NCBI RefSeq assembly: GCF_030272615.1 | Contig: NC_081406.1 | Coordinates: 243,219,218 to 243,283,217, forward strand | From: Cryptomeria japonica | Taxonomy: Eukaryota; Streptophyta; Pinopsida; Cupressales; Cupressaceae | Reading direction: 5' to 3' | DNA length: 64,000 bases | Shown: positions 1 to 12,517 of the stretch, piece after piece | Layout of the letters: each line of letters starts with the position of its first letter | How positions within the stretch are numbered: position 1 is the first letter of the stretch | The notes under the pieces: model-generated | What the model saw: only the letters and a program-made list of their open reading frames with translations | The model's database searches: none | Told to the model about the DNA's origin: nothing | Position numbers and translations under genes: made by a program

Positions 1-761
1 AAGAAGAAGCATGAAGATGGCAACTTTTTATAATGTAGAATTTAGTGAACTAATGATGCGACTTTCTGGTAATTTTTATTTTATCTAAAACCATGATTAA
101 AATGGTCATTGTCAAGACTGTTACTTTGGAAGGAACCGTTTCTTGAAAATGGTAAAAGGGTTTTTAGATATAAAAGTAAAGGGATAGATTAAGAAAGGGG
201 GGAAAGCTTTAGAAAGACAAACTTTGTGTTGTTTTATGAAAGACAAGTAGAATATGGATATGGTTTGGAATTTGTTGTTTAATTTTGAGTATGGATACTT
301 TTGAATAGCTTATCTATATGATTGGACTTTGTGCTACAATAGATGAGCTTTGCATTTTTCTTATGTGAATGCCTTATGTTCAAATTCTTGTATGTTGAGT
401 TATTTAAGACTTGTTTCCCTTTATTGTTCGTTGTTGTATGATTTTCATCTTTGCATGAGTACTATATGACAGTGGCTAATTGATGGTTGAATGGAAATTT
501 TTTTTCATTATCTTTGCAGTTAATTACATTACCTTTAGAGCTTTTTGGTTAAAAGTTTGCCTTTTTTGCTTTTTGGTTAAAATCATACCCCATAAAATCC
601 AAATTTACATCATAAGAGGGAGATGTACCTCTAAAATTCAGAGGAAAGTTGTGAACTTAACACAAATTCTCTAACCGTTGTTAATGGTTTGTTCCCTAAT
701 CCAGGGCTAGGAGTTATATTGTCATATTTTGAAGGGAACAAAATCTATTAACCAACAGGAA
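1..761. other. Intergenic DNA, nothing recognised
   Basis: This is AT-rich sequence with no supported gene, RNA or repeat. The longest reading frame, near 480-674, is 64 codons with low-complexity hydrophobic composition and looks like chance. It lies beside a truncated LTR that begins at about 762 and may be older flanking DNA or unrecognised TE sequence. Confidence 0.5.
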
Positions 762-1241
762 GAAATGCTACCTTGAATGCTTGATAATGGATGCTTGAAG
801 GATGCATGAATGATGGGGTATGTGTGTGGATCTCAAAATGAATTGATATGATGTCCTTATATAGGGTTCCCTATGTAAATTACTAATTAGGCCATCTTCA
901 AATGATCAAGTGGAGCTACAGGGACCAAAATCCATTAGGGAGAAGAATTGCCCACCCATATTTATAATGGGCCCTGTTTAAGGAGGACTAGGATGGTGGG
1001 GGTTCCCTATTCTAGACAAGGGCACCCCAATGCCCTTATCCTCCAAAAATAGGACAAATAGACTAGAAAAAATGAGGCATATCCCTAAGTTGATCTCCAC
1101 TTAGCTGTGAAATTAGGTGACATCTGATTTGGAGTAAAAAGGGGCCAAAATAGGCCTAGGGGGAATGAAGATAGGACAGACTAAAATAGGAGCACAAATA
1201 TGAGGTGTGAATTGTACAAGGTTACAATTTACGCTACTACA
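762..1241 (-). repeat. Partial 3' LTR of a decayed minus-strand gypsy-like element
   Basis: This stretch aligns with 15469-15915 in the same orientation. Shared landmarks are GATGGGGTATG, GATGTCCTTATATAGGG, the AAGGAGGAC block and GTGTGAATTGTACAAGG. Read on the minus strand it begins TGTAGTAGCG and lies directly downstream of a purine run, which is the 3' LTR/PPT arrangement of an LTR retrotransposon. Similarity stops near 762, so the LTR is truncated or too diverged beyond that point. The second copy could be the matching 5' LTR or an independent fragment. Confidence 0.7.
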
Positions 1242-1256
1242 TTTAACCCCCACTTT
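1242..1256 (-). other. Polypurine tract next to the LTR fragment
   Basis: On the minus strand the sequence reads AAAGTGGGGGTTAAA, immediately followed by the TGTAG start of the LTR at 1241. A purine-rich run abutting TG is the plus-strand primer site of LTR retrotransposons. It fixes the element's orientation and puts its internal region to the right. Confidence 0.65.
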
Positions 1257-1810
1257 AATGAGAGTATGATCCTATGAAAATACTCATGGTAAAGAAGAAA
1301 GATGAGGAAGAGAGAGAGGAGAAACTAGGAGCAAGATCACAAAGAGATAAGACATCACTAATTTTGAGGAACCAAGCCCCCAACCTTAGGATCTGAACTC
1401 ACGCAATCACATGCAAGGACACACAAAACAAGACAAAGACAAAAAATCCAAATAAAGGTAAACAAAGACAAAAAATACACAACAAAGCGATTATTATAAA
1501 AAGCTCCAAGTCAATTAGTTGAAGAGAGACCTCAATAGTCAAAATGTTTTAGCCACTAATCTCATTCTCAAAATTCTATTACAAGAACACCAGTGGTCAC
1601 ATGAAAAGAGCAAGAGAATGAATTGAATGATGAATAATCACACAACAAGTAGCAAAGCTATGAGCTCACGGGGAGGAGAAAGGAGAGAACATGGATGCCA
1701 CCAATTAGCAACCTACATTATGCTAGGTGATCCATGGGAACATGAATACTCATGGGACAACAAGTTGTGTTATGTTGTGTGATTTGTGTAGAGAAGGAGA
1801 GTCAAAATAG

Positions 1811-1968
1811 TCTAGCAAGTTATGTTATGCCAGTTTCACTCATCTCAAACATTGTCACACAAGGAGGGTTGAATAGTCTAGCAAGTTATGTTATGCTAGT
1901 CAACCTACCTTAAAGAATTTGAAATAGGAAGAGTTGACAGGTCTAGCAAGTTGCATTATGCTAGTCAG
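1811..1968. repeat. Tandem repeat, three copies of a TCTAGCAAGTT unit
   Basis: Three spaced copies of a roughly 26-base phrase, TCTAGCAAGTTATGTTATGC and variants, begin near 1812, 1878 and 1942. They are separated by diverged spacer, giving a period of about 65 bases. The phrase is itself partly palindromic (CTAGCA...TGCTAG) and could fold in RNA. No function is known to me. Confidence 0.7.
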
Positions 1969-1984
1969 TTCCCTTACATATATT

Positions 1985-2255
1985 GTTGTCTAGTTTCAAG
2001 AGTTAAACATCTTGTCTTAGACTTTAGGTCTATTTTTAAGCATGTAACAACCTATATAAGACATGCAGTTGAAAAATAATATGTCTGGTTTTGAGAATGA
2101 AAACATCTCATCTAAGAGTTAGGTCTAGTTTTGAGCATGTACACCCCGTATAAGACATAAAAAAGGACTATGTCTGCTTCGAGAATGAAGCATCTCATTT
2201 AAGAGTTAGGTCTAGTTTCAAGCATGCAACAACTCATATAAGACATACAAAAGAA
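1985..2255. repeat. Tandem repeat of about 85-90 bases, three copies
   Basis: Three successive units share GTCTAGTTT, GAATGAA..CATCTCAT, AAGAGTTAGGTCTAG, AAGCATG and TATAAGACAT. The copies begin near 1988, 2083 and 2176. They sit directly next to the TCTAGCAAGTT array, so both belong to the same repeat-rich internal region. Confidence 0.7.
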
Positions 2256-3750
2256 CAACCAAGCAAGGTATTATGCTAAGAAATCCATAATTTGAATAAA
2301 AAATATGGTACAAGGAGGGTGTGATGTATACCCCCTTAAGATTTCAACATAGTGGTATGTTTATCTCAAGGAAGATAGAAACAAGGATACACACCTTTAT
2401 CATCAAGGAAATATCTTTTAGGAAACTATGCACACAAGTCCAAGATAAAGAGGCATGAATCTTATAAGCAAGGAAAATGTAGTTGTAAAAGAGGCATCTT
2501 CTAACAAGTGTAAATGGATTCTTGATGAAGGATAACACATTTTTGACCCTAAGTGAGGGGTTTGTTTGTAATAGAAATACATTGTCAAGTGAGAAGAGGT
2601 TGTACTCAAGGATACACACCTCTTTCATAAGAGAGAATCATTGAGAATACAAGTAACTTCACACAAGGAATGACATTGTATCATAAGAAAACACCAGTCA
2701 TCCTAGGAAAAATAGATCCTTAGAAAGGGTAGGGGATAGAAGATAGAATTAATGCCCCCAAGAATAGGAACAAAGAGAGGGATTACACTACTTCAAGATA
2801 TTATACATAAAAGATGTACCATTTCAAGCAAATAATAGGTCCTAACCAAGGAACATACATGTACTCGCATGGAGGAAAATTCAATGTGACAAAACGACAA
2901 CAAGTTATGAAAAATACAACTCAAAGGAAGAGGCAATCTTTGAAAAAGAGAGAATTGAATGTATTATCCTTGCCCCCCAAGCATGGAGACAAGAACACCA
3001 AAGAGAGATAATTTTTAAAAGACACACTCTTCTAAAATGAAAAAAAGATCCTCATTAGGGATTCATTTTCTTACAAGAGGGATGGGATCCTCAATAGAGA
3101 TATGCACATACATAATATAGAAGGGTTCATTATAAAATATACCACTCAAAAAATGGAAAGTAGGTCCTTAAGAAAGAGAAGGATTTGATGAATGATTATA
3201 GAATTTCAACATTAAGGAAGAGGTCCCAATTAAGGATATGTGATTTTAAGGCAAGGATAAGATCTTCATCAAGGACACTTGTTCCAATAAGAGGGAGGGG
3301 ATCCTTAATAGAGATATACACCTCCACAATCAATAAGAGATCCTTATAGAAGACACTATTTCACAAAGGGAAAGTTTAATCTTAAAAGGATAGATATTTG
3401 GAAATAATTCTTGCCCCCCAACATAGAGACAAGAGAAGATACAAAATAGGCTATTATGTTGCTACCAAAGTATGATTGCACATGAAAATATACCACCATT
3501 AATGACAATGAGCCCCCAATAGGTAAGCTACTAATGTCACATAGTGAGGAGCAACATAATAGACACTAATGTTATTTGATTATATGATAGATTGAATGAA
3601 GGAGTTGAATATGACATGTTAAATGCTCTACATCTATGGAAGTAAGAGCATACATGAGATGATAAGCACAAAAGAAGAAATTTGTATAGTCAACTTGATA
3701 AGTTCCATAATTTGTAAAGGTGGAAGAGTGATAAAATAGTCTCTTAGGAA

Positions 3751-4926
3751 TGTTAACAAGATTTTTCTTCTCTAAAGAAAGGAGATTGATTAGGCATTGT
3801 TCTCATATCATGTGAACAAATGTGTGTAGACAGGAAAGAAGTAGGGAAACTTATGCCATAAGATATAAGATCTATAAGGACATTGATCTCTATATCATGT
3901 CCACTATATTCTTGTTTAGAAAGGCTGCCAAAGTCAGGATTGCAATGCATATGAAATTGTAATGGAGAAGGAATTTCCTCACAAATTTATTGAGATTGGT
4001 AGCATAAGCATATTGTGAAGCTCCCAAAGGATGAATGAAAGAGTAAGGATTGATATTTAATGACATAGGATTTACTCAAACCTCAATGAGATAGAATTCC
4101 CAACAACTAGGTCTATCTTTCTTGAAATGTCAATATATTATTGATCCCAAGGCTCAAAAATGTCAGTTCTTGACGCACTGATGTTTCTCAAGATTTGTTG
4201 TATTTACTATTTTCACAAGGGGGTCCGGTTTTCTTCATCCAGATTCACCACAATAACCACTATAAATTATGGGAGTGAATTTTGTTATATACCAATGGAG
4301 ATATTTATACCAATTCTTCTTTCGTCTCACAAGAAATTTCAAAAGACTTAAGGGAAATGAATAAAGCTAACTTTATATTTTAGTTTCATAATCATGTAAT
4401 TCCTGAAAGACTGAATCAAAGAGATAATGAATTTTACAAATAACCAGAGAAAATTCACAATTACTTGCAAAATCGTGCGAGCTTTCAAAGTAAATTACTA
4501 TTAACAAATGAACATACACAACACACTAGAAATACTGCCTACACAATATTATGCATTCATGGGCTAACAATAACACATTATCTGATTTATCCATCTAAAA
4601 GACCTATAACCTCCTTAATTCAGTGATTTGCAAAGGAAATACTAATTGGAAATCTTATATTGAAAGGAAACCAAGAGACCAAACTTCAGAAAGCGTGACT
4701 TTTTTAAGCTCATAAAGTTCTACAATTTCTTATCTATGTAAAATGACATCCAAAATCCCTTTTATAGAACATGACCCCTGAAGAACCTGAATAAGACAAA
4801 TTGTGCCAACTGGTGGACAAAAAGAGAAAATACCACATAAGATTTGATTTGTTCAATTTTGTCCACCACTTGTGACTTTTGATGGTTTTGACCACTTCGA
4901 ACACTTCAACTTTCCCTTCGCCTTAG
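3751..4926. other. No gene; possible LTR-like promoter sequence on the minus strand
   Basis: No coding region is supported. On the minus strand the decayed ORF ending near 4927 is followed by a purine-rich run (AAGGCGAAGGGAAAG), then TGAAGTG. About 140 bases further there is a TATA-like CTATAAAAGG (plus positions about 4758-4768). That order would suit a PPT and the U3 start of a 3' LTR, but I found no second copy in the window, so this stays a suggestion. Confidence 0.3.
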
Positions 4927-7900
4927 TCATTGAGAAACCATATAATTTTTTCCCCGCAACATATATTCTTCCATAGTGGTTACAACCCTTAGTATTTCCT
5001 TTTTAACAAAACCCTCCACTAGGGAACAATTCAATGCTTGAGCTTTGTAGGAGTATTTGACTTTTGCAATTTGTTTGTCATTGGAGCTAGTGAAATTTTC
5101 ATACTCCCTCATTGTATATTGCATTTAAGTTAAATCTCCAAGGAGTTGTGGATTTGCATACTTTTCTATATTTGAAACCCACCTAATCTAGCACTTCTCA
5201 AACTCTGCCACTAATTCTTCATCGCTCTTCTGCATGGTGTCTTCAATCAACTGCTCCATTAGAATTTCAATGAGTACTTTTTCTTTCTCCCAATATTCAA
5301 TCATGGTTTCCATCATTCTTTTTACTTTTCTCTTGCATTCATTCAGTCTATTTAATTTTCATTCTTCCCGTGTCTTCCAGGATTCTAACTCACTTATTTT
5401 CTTTTCTGTTAGTATTCCCTTATCTATCAATACACTTGAGGCCATTTTTTCCATTTCATCTATTCACACCAATTCCACTTTTTTCGTTTCCAACATTTCT
5501 CTGCATCTTTGCTACAATTTAATCATCTCATCTAGCAACTACATAAGTGCTAGTATTGGGTTACTACCTTTTGCAATGTTCCTTTCACTTGAGTTAGCAC
5601 CTCTTGAACCCATTCATCCATTACTTACACCATATGCTTTAAAATGTTCATAACATTTGCTTCTTCCTTTGACATTAACACTGGGTGTGAACTGTGAAGG
5701 TATCTCATGCGAAGTTTGCCTAGGTTGTATGACTCCTTTGATAAATTGAGTTAACTGTTCAATGTGTCCTTTTCGCTCCTTTAATTTTTTCTGATTTGCA
5801 CAGAGCCTATCCTCCATCAATGCCATGCCTTCTTTCGTAATTCTAGCGCCATCAAATCTGGAAGGTTTTCCCAAGTTAATAGTAGTAACCATATAATCCT
5901 TTGCGGTGATGTCCTAAGTATCTTCTTCTATCATGGGTTCCATAAATGCCATTCTTGGTTTCCTTCCACATCAAGTCTTGTGGCATACTTGATCTTAGGA
6001 TTCATCGCTTTCATGACAATTGGGATATCCTTTGCCAAACTATTCCAAAGCTATTAACTCAATTTTATCTTTTGATTGCATTTGTTGCTACAACCATTTC
6101 GGTGCTTGGCTTGAGCTAGACTTTGTTCCTTGTTTGTTCATTTGTGAAGTATCCTTTTCTTTTCCTTCTCCTAGCTTCTCTTGTCTAATTTCTTCTTCGC
6201 TAGTGATCTTCACTTATGGATTATAAATTTCATTCTTTGTTTCCTCAATCTCTTTTCCTTTTGCAAGGGATTGAGCTATATTCCTCCTTTCTATTTCCTG
6301 ATTTGGAGTTTCTCTTATTATTCTTCTTTTATATTCCTTATTGTTTCTTGTGGAACATTCTCTTGATGCGCTACCATTTCAACTTCACTCACTTCTGGAT
6401 TCTAGTGCTCTTCCTCTTGATGTTCCATTACCACATTGGGCTCTTCCCTTGTAGTAACATTTTGTGTTTCCTCTGTAGAGACTTGTCTCCCACCTCCTAC
6501 ATGCTCTTCAACACTAGTTAATAATTTTGTGTTCTTTTCATCAATTAAAATCTTTGTATCTTCTTATCCTAGGGATTATGTCTTTAGTATCTGTAAATCC
6601 TCCCTACTTGATATCTATGATATCGGTTATTATGATTCTTGTTGCTTGCTCCTTCAGGGGCACCGATTTCTCTCCTTGATCAAGGACCCGCAAAGCTTTT
6701 CCTTTATCTAATTTTGACTACATTTCATTTATTTCCTCAGAAGCTAAGTATCTTGAGAACACCTAGTGTATCTCCTAAGATTTATTTTGTAGGACCCCCG
6801 CCCCATTATTTCATTCATTGCAATACTTACAGAGGGTGGAGAAGCACATAAATGATCCAAAATATGTGATGCTGCTATTGGCATGGCTCTAAGCACTTGG
6901 GTAGATTGGGTCCCTACATGTGGATCCCTCGGTTGTCCCAATGTGGAGGCTTCTACATTTCTGCTCATCTAATCTTGGGGATATGCTATTTTACTTCTAC
7001 CTAATTTATTTAGATCCCAATCAGTCATTACAACATCAACACCTACCATGTAGGTTTCAGGGTCCACTACCATAGATTCTACATCCATAATTTTGGCTGT
7101 CTCTATACTCCTTTTATGTATTAAGAAGTCATCATAGCCATCCTCCTCCTTGTCTTTTCTTTTTCTTTTCTTTGAGATGGTGACCTTATGCCCCTTTTTC
7201 CTTAAATATGCTTTGTATTCTTCTATCCACCTCAAAAATAGCCCTTAAAATTGGTTCATTTACTACATTCAGGGATAATGCCTCTGGTTGATTAGGATAT
7301 GATTTCCTATGATAGGGTAACACCACCTCTTCATCATCCTTATTTATTTGAGGTGGAATATCAAATTTTATAACCTCTTGACCTAACATTAGCATCTTCT
7401 TTAGGGTAAAATCTCTAATGTTGACATCTTCTTACTGCTCTGTCATCTTTGCAATCTATCTAGTAATCCTCCATATCTAGAACATGCACAACTTTCTTGG
7501 TGATAAAATTATGTATCTTCTCCAAGGGGTCAAAATTATTTCTTTGGTATTCAAAGTAAGGTAGACACCTAGCTAAGAGGTCTTCTTCTGTTTTCCTTGC
7601 ACTAGCTAATGAATCACACACAAAATTTCCCATTCTCAATGGAAAGTTAAATCCCATCTTGTGATGAGAGCTGTGGTATGAATCTTGAAATTCTAGGATT
7701 TGCCTGTAGAATTCAGTTAACCATGCCTAATTAGAGGGAAACCTAAGTAATCGGAATGGCTTCCCGATAAACCCTTGTACTCTAATATAAGACCATGTGG
7801 GGAACAAAATGTACCATCCACCAAAAAACTAAATCACTCTTTATATTTGTTCAGGCACTCCATCACCAATTATCCCTTCCAATTCTTGGGTGACCAACAT

Positions 7901-8740
7901 TGTAAAGAAGTCATTGACCTCTCTTTTATTATGATATGAATTCTCCAAGGTAAGTTGTGTGTAATATACATATGCTAGGTTTTTCCCTAGCCCATTACTT
8001 AGGAATCCCACCATGTTCAAACCTTGAATCTTGGCTCTAGTGGCACAAGCATACACCACATAAGATGACGTTTAGATGGTCTTGGCTGGTTCCATCACAA
8101 ATTTCTAAATAAAATCACTAATCAACTGCATCCAATCAAAGAAACCTTTATTCCTTCTAATGCTCTAGACAAATGGAAACATCCAACCCTCAAATTGTCT
8201 GCTTATTTCCAATCTTGCTACCCAAATTAGAAAAGTGATTGCTCCATAAATTTTGCGATGAAAATCTATCCTTAGTAGGAGTTTGGGTAACTTAGATAAC
8301 ACTTTACACTTCTTTCTTTTAAATAATTCTTCCCCAATGACCCTCTCGCATGTTGTCTTTGCTTTTAAGAAATCTTTTGAGGCCTAATATTTGGTTATTA
8401 TTGTGATTGTCTTAGGTCTAACAATTCCAAATACTTTTGCAATACCATCTGGAGTTAAGTCTGCATAAATCACCATGCATTGTTCCAAATCATAATTTAG
8501 CAAACACTATTGCACCAACTCATGTGCCTATGTAGCTATAGGAAACCCTTTTGTCTTTACCAGTCCATGCCTACCAAGGTTCTTAATCTTGTCTGTAGCT
8601 ATGGGTTCATTTATTCAACTAATGAGGACTTCTAACTTGCAATGCCCCAGGTGGGTATCCAATATAAATTGATTTCTGGGCAACACTTGTGGTAATTTTC
8701 ATTCAAATTCTCTCTTGAAGTTATCTTTTTGGGAACCCAT
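4927..8740 (-). pseudogene. Decayed long ORF of unknown function, TE-associated
   Basis: The minus strand carries one long protein-like reading frame, interrupted by stops and a few frameshifts. It starts at the ATG at 8740 (MGSQKDNFKREFE) and stays in one frame to about 7,460. It shifts near 7,400 and 7,240, and is recognisable again from about 5,900 to 4,927. Visible segments include LTPDGIAKVFGI near 8,450, a globular stretch around 8,059-7,460, a basic KKRKRKDKEE segment near 7,170 and a charged coiled-coil-like tail. Most stops fit C-to-T change: TAG where CAG is likely (about five) and TGA for CGA (two). I do not recognise the family. It precedes the minus-strand repeats, PPT and LTR fragment, so it probably belongs to the same or a related LTR element. 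It could also be a captured gene. Confidence 0.55.
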
Positions 8741-9395
8741 TTTCTCACTTTCTACATAACTCGCAGAATCACCTTTAGATGTAGAAGACAATACAAATGC
8801 TAGTGAAGTTTCAACTTCATGTACTTTAGCACACCGCTCATGTGTTTGAAACTTTTACCTTAATAATTTTTTTTTACTGTTGCTAGTTTTTGTTTATGTT
8901 GCATGAGAAGTGGATGATTTACAATTGAGTGTGAGAAAATCATGCGACACGTCCTTTAAAATCATTAATAGCGAGCAAAAATTCAAAAAAGGACATCTTT
9001 TAATTACATTTGTACCCTTGTGTTAGAGTGTATCTTCTACTATTTGTGCAAAACATGTATCTTACTTTGTTTCATGGTTACCTTAAGAGTTTGGTCCTTT
9101 GTCAGAGTTTTGCAATCTTTTACAATTTTTTGCATAGGCTTTGTTGGATATGATTTCAGGTTTCGGGCTTGTTGGTGTTTTATTAGTCGTTTACTTAATA
9201 ACATAACAAAACCTCTTTTATTCTGACGTTTGCTAAGCATGACGCTTTGTGAAAAATGGGTCATGAAACTCCTTTGTCTTTCAATACTTTAAGAGCTTGA
9301 GGGTTTACAAATTAATTGCAAATCAATTACTCTTTGTGTCTTGCAAATGTGGATATTTCATCTTTGAAGAAACTTTGTCGATAATGCTTCTTGAC
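8741..9395. other. No gene recognised
   Basis: Short overlapping frames of about 70 codons occur on both strands near 9,020-9,264, but none shows a domain or coherent composition. The stretch lies between the decayed ORF starting at 8740 and the sequence that received the solo LTR. It is probably internal TE sequence. Confidence 0.4.
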
Positions 9396-9561
9396 TTAAA
9401 GAAGGAATTGTTTAACAATTTTCTCTACTTCCTGGTTTGAGTTCCACTTTACCTTGCTATGCGGGGTGTGATATACAAGGCTAATTTGTTTCTTATGCGA
9501 CTTTATCTTAATCATTTTCCCCAAACTCTTCGTAGCCCGTTTAGCACCATTATTACTTACT
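9396..9561 (-). pseudogene. Unrecognised coding-like fragment left of the solo LTR
   Basis: The minus strand encodes a basic stretch from VSNNGAKRATKSLGK to VEKIVKQFLL, ending at a stop near 9396. It abuts the solo LTR exactly at the GTAAG/CTTAC duplication. On the far side (10912-11060) coding-like sequence resumes in the same orientation, shifted by one base. The insertion therefore probably interrupted a reading frame that was already old. No family is recognised. Confidence 0.35.
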
Positions 9562-10906
9562 GATGCCATGGAAATGTTTGGATAAGACCCAAAAACAAAG
9601 TTCAATGTTAGTATGTTAGTTTCAACCATAAAACCAAAACAAAGAACTAAAACTATTCCAAAAACATATCAAAGGAGATTCAAAAAGCATGAAAGAAGCT
9701 TAACAAAATAACAAGAAAGGAGAAGAGTCTCCCTAAGATGCATCCATGATGCTTTTGTGGCACCTCCCTTGTTTCCCTCTTCTCCAAGTTCCAAATGAGT
9801 GTAGCTCTCAACTTTTATCATTAGCCATGGATGCCAAATGGAGATTCAAGATGGTTGAAAATGAAAACATATGCTATGCAAATGCAAAAAGTGATGCTAT
9901 GAGAAAGCTCTAAGTATCTATTCAAATTCCACTACAATAAAAATGCTCCAATGCTTCCTTCTATGCTTGAGGAGAAGGATTCTATTTATAGAAAAAATAG
10001 AAGATTGAATGGTCAAGATTGATCTGGTTTGTGGAGGGCCAAGATTGCATGATTTATGATCCATGTGATGGTTTTCAACCCAATCCCGTGATGACAAGTG
10101 TCAGCATGAGATGGCTTGAGAGGAGAGGGAAGGAGCATTTAATGCCTAAGAAGACACGAGGGCAACCTCATGTGGGTTGGGTTATTGGATAAAGCTACTA
10201 TCCAAGGGTAAGGTTATTATCCAATAGATAAACTCTTGTGCAAATTATACCCATGGTTAAGCCTTGACTAAAGGGTCAAGACCCATGTGGGTTGGAGTGT
10301 TGAAGCAGGGAAGCATTTATGACTCTGTAAGAGTCTTAAATGGTTGAGATGATGGGTTGGGGGTTAATTTTTATTTAGGATTGTGCAAATGATCAGAAAA
10401 GAGATTAGGATAATTTAGAAGGGGTTAGAAGAATCTAGAAGGAGGTTAGAAGAATCTAGAAGGAGATGGGTGAGGATAAAGTGGAATTTTAATTAAATAA
10501 AATCATTTATTTCAACTAAAATATGCAACTTGCATTTGTGGGAGAATGTAAATGGATGAGACATTTTTAAATAAACATTGATTTATTTAAAAGAGGATTT
10601 GATTTGGGGATTTTAAATAAATGTTTAATTTATTTAAATGAGAGAAGGGATTTTATGATTTTTAAATAGATGTTAAATTTATTTAAATGAGAGGAAAGAG
10701 GGAAATTAAATAAATTTGATTTATTTAATAATTGGACTATAGTTAGTATTTTTAATTAAAATAAATTTATAAGATTTATTGAAATAAAAGAGCAGAATAG
10801 GGGTTGAGTGAATTAATTAAATGTAAATTGAATTAATATAGGAATATTAGTTCATTAAATAAATATTTAATATTCATTAATTTGTGGACAGATTTATGTG
10901 TCTTCA
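9562..10906 (-). mobile_element. Solo LTR of the Tat-like gypsy family
   Basis: The minus strand runs from TGAAGACACATAAATC to ATCA, flanked by a perfect 5-bp duplication (CTTAC at 9557-9561 and 10907-10911). It is homologous along its length to the LTRs at 19965-21158 and 46442-47697. Shared features include TTAGTATGTTAGTTTCAACC, CTCCCTAAGATGC, the AGACATGAGGGTAACCTCATG region (here as GGGCAACCTCATG) and AT-rich TTTATTTAAAT repeats. At 1345 bp it is slightly longer than those two. There is no internal region or second LTR, so the simplest origin is unequal recombination between the LTRs of a full element. Confidence 0.9.
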
Positions 10907-10911
10907 CTTAC

Positions 10912-12014
10912 TTTTGTGGAACACAGTTGGAATAATAATCTCATTTTCATTTCCAACTACCTTTGTAATTGCATTAGACTCCTTGTTTTGTTCACAAATC
11001 TGATTTAAGGATTCCCAAGCTATTTTCAAAGCATTTCACTTTTCAACCAACATAATTTGCGTGTTCACAATCCCCTAAATGATGGTTCCCCATTTTGTGG
11101 AATAAATGGGGTGTGTTGTGAGACTTCACAACAATATTTATTGTGGATAAACATCCTTAACAACCTTCATGTTTATTTGGGAGTTAAATAAGTTCACTTG
11201 AATTTTGGGAGACACGTCTTCAAGAAAACAAGTATCTTGATGTTGTATTGAAATATCTTGATGATCAACAAAGTAGTCTCTAGGGGAAGAATATGACTCT
11301 AAGGTACGTTCTTCTTGCACCAAAGTATTCTCATGCAAGAGGTTATGTTTGGGAGGAGATTTGTCATTCTTCAACGTTTCATTTACAAGGGGGAGTTCAT
11401 TGAAGGAAATGATAGTGGTATCCTCTTCTTGCACACCAACTTCCTTATACATAAGAGAAACTTTAGGAGAGGGGAAATCATGGCTCATTAGGGCCTCATC
11501 TCTAGAAGAGAGGATATTAGAATGAATAGAAGGTTGTGTCGACTTAAAGGTAAAGCCTCATAAAGGGGATGGTAAATCCTATCAACCTCTTGTAAAGCTT
11601 AATAAAGGGGATTGCCAATCATAAATAATTCTTCATGAATAGGATTTATCATGGATTGTATGGAAGGTGACCCTTCATGAAGAGGATGTCAATAATATGT
11701 CCCTCTTGTAAAGCTCATAAAGAGGGTTGTCAACCATCATAATGCCCTTATGAGTGGGATGAGTTTTGAGTGATTTAGAGGATGATTTAGAGGTAGGAGT
11801 GAAGTCATCAAGAGTTTCATCCAATATCTCAAAATCATCACTATTATTTGGCATACACATTATGTTGACTAACCTTTGTCAAAAGGATGGTTTATAAGAT
11901 GAGGGCATAGGGTAGAGGAAATCATCGAGAGCCTCATCAAGTTCATCACTAGTAAATTGATCATCCACAGTAAAGTCATCATACTCAAACGGGTTATCAA
12001 AGACACAAAAGCCT
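10912..12014 (-). pseudogene. Unrecognised decayed ORF, acidic
   Basis: On the minus strand, two segments of one reading frame (11860-11675 and 11488-11138) encode acidic, serine-rich sequence such as SDDFEILDETLDDFTPTS and VGVQEEDTTIISFNELP. They are joined by stretches with stops. Nearer the solo LTR another frame reads NEIIIPTVFHK. I recognise no domain. The context, between TE pieces and on the same strand as the left element, suggests retrotransposon-derived sequence. A decayed host gene cannot be excluded. Confidence 0.35.
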
Positions 12015-12033
12015 TGTAAAATGTAAGCCAATA

Positions 12034-12249
12034 TTGTTGAAAAGAGATGCTAACTATTGTAATGAAATGAATTTATCTAATGTTAGCATTAGTATAACTC
12101 ATACCTTTAGAGAGGGCAATAAGGTTGCGGATATCCTAGCTAATGAAGGTTTCAATTTGGAGAAGGATGTCAAATACATTGGAGAAACTCACATCAAACG
12201 GGAGGTTAAAGAGCAATTATACTTTGATCGCATCAATGGGTCAAGTTAA
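12034..12249 (+). pseudogene. LINE RNase H domain, C-terminal remnant
   Basis: The translation contains ITHTFREGNKVADILANEG. It matches the last conserved motif of the RNase H domain at the end of plant L1 LINE polymerases (H-x-x-R-E-x-N-x-x-A-D-x-L-A). About 70 residues remain, up to a stop at 12249, and everything upstream (reverse transcriptase, endonuclease) is missing. Stretches like this are inactive. I infer that the fragment marks the 5' truncation point of the LINE. Confidence 0.7.
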
Positions 12250-12517
12250 TTTCATGATTAATTTCTGGGGAACGAGTTCCAAAGTTAGATTTTGGGGGCA
12301 GATTAATTGTCAGATTATGAGTGTTTTTCGACATCATATCCAAGATCATATGTGTGCAAAAGATTATAGTAATAATAGCTAGGTTTGTGCGGCCATAAGA
12401 AACAATCTCAAAACTACGAAAGAGTCTTTACACGGGAAGTCCAGAAATAACAAGTCTTCAGAGTTTTATTTACGGATTGAGAACTGCAGCAGTGGGTATC
12501 TTTACTTGGAGCTCAGA

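Larger units (their letters stand above)
1257..3750. repeat. Repeat-rich 3' internal region of the left element
   Basis: No gene is supported. The stretch holds two short tandem arrays, annotated separately, and from about 2,640 to 3,420 many degenerate copies of phrases such as GGGATCCTCAATAGAGATAT and AAGAGGGA. It lies between a PPT/LTR and a long decayed ORF on the same strand. That fits the long, repeat-bearing 3' untranslated region of a large gypsy-type element. Confidence 0.5.

Noticed and set aside
5234-6851. A series of hydrophobic or Ser/Phe-rich plus-strand frames, some over 100 codons
   Set aside because: They are the complement of the charged Lys/Glu-rich minus-strand ORF. Their composition and lack of domains mark them as shadows.
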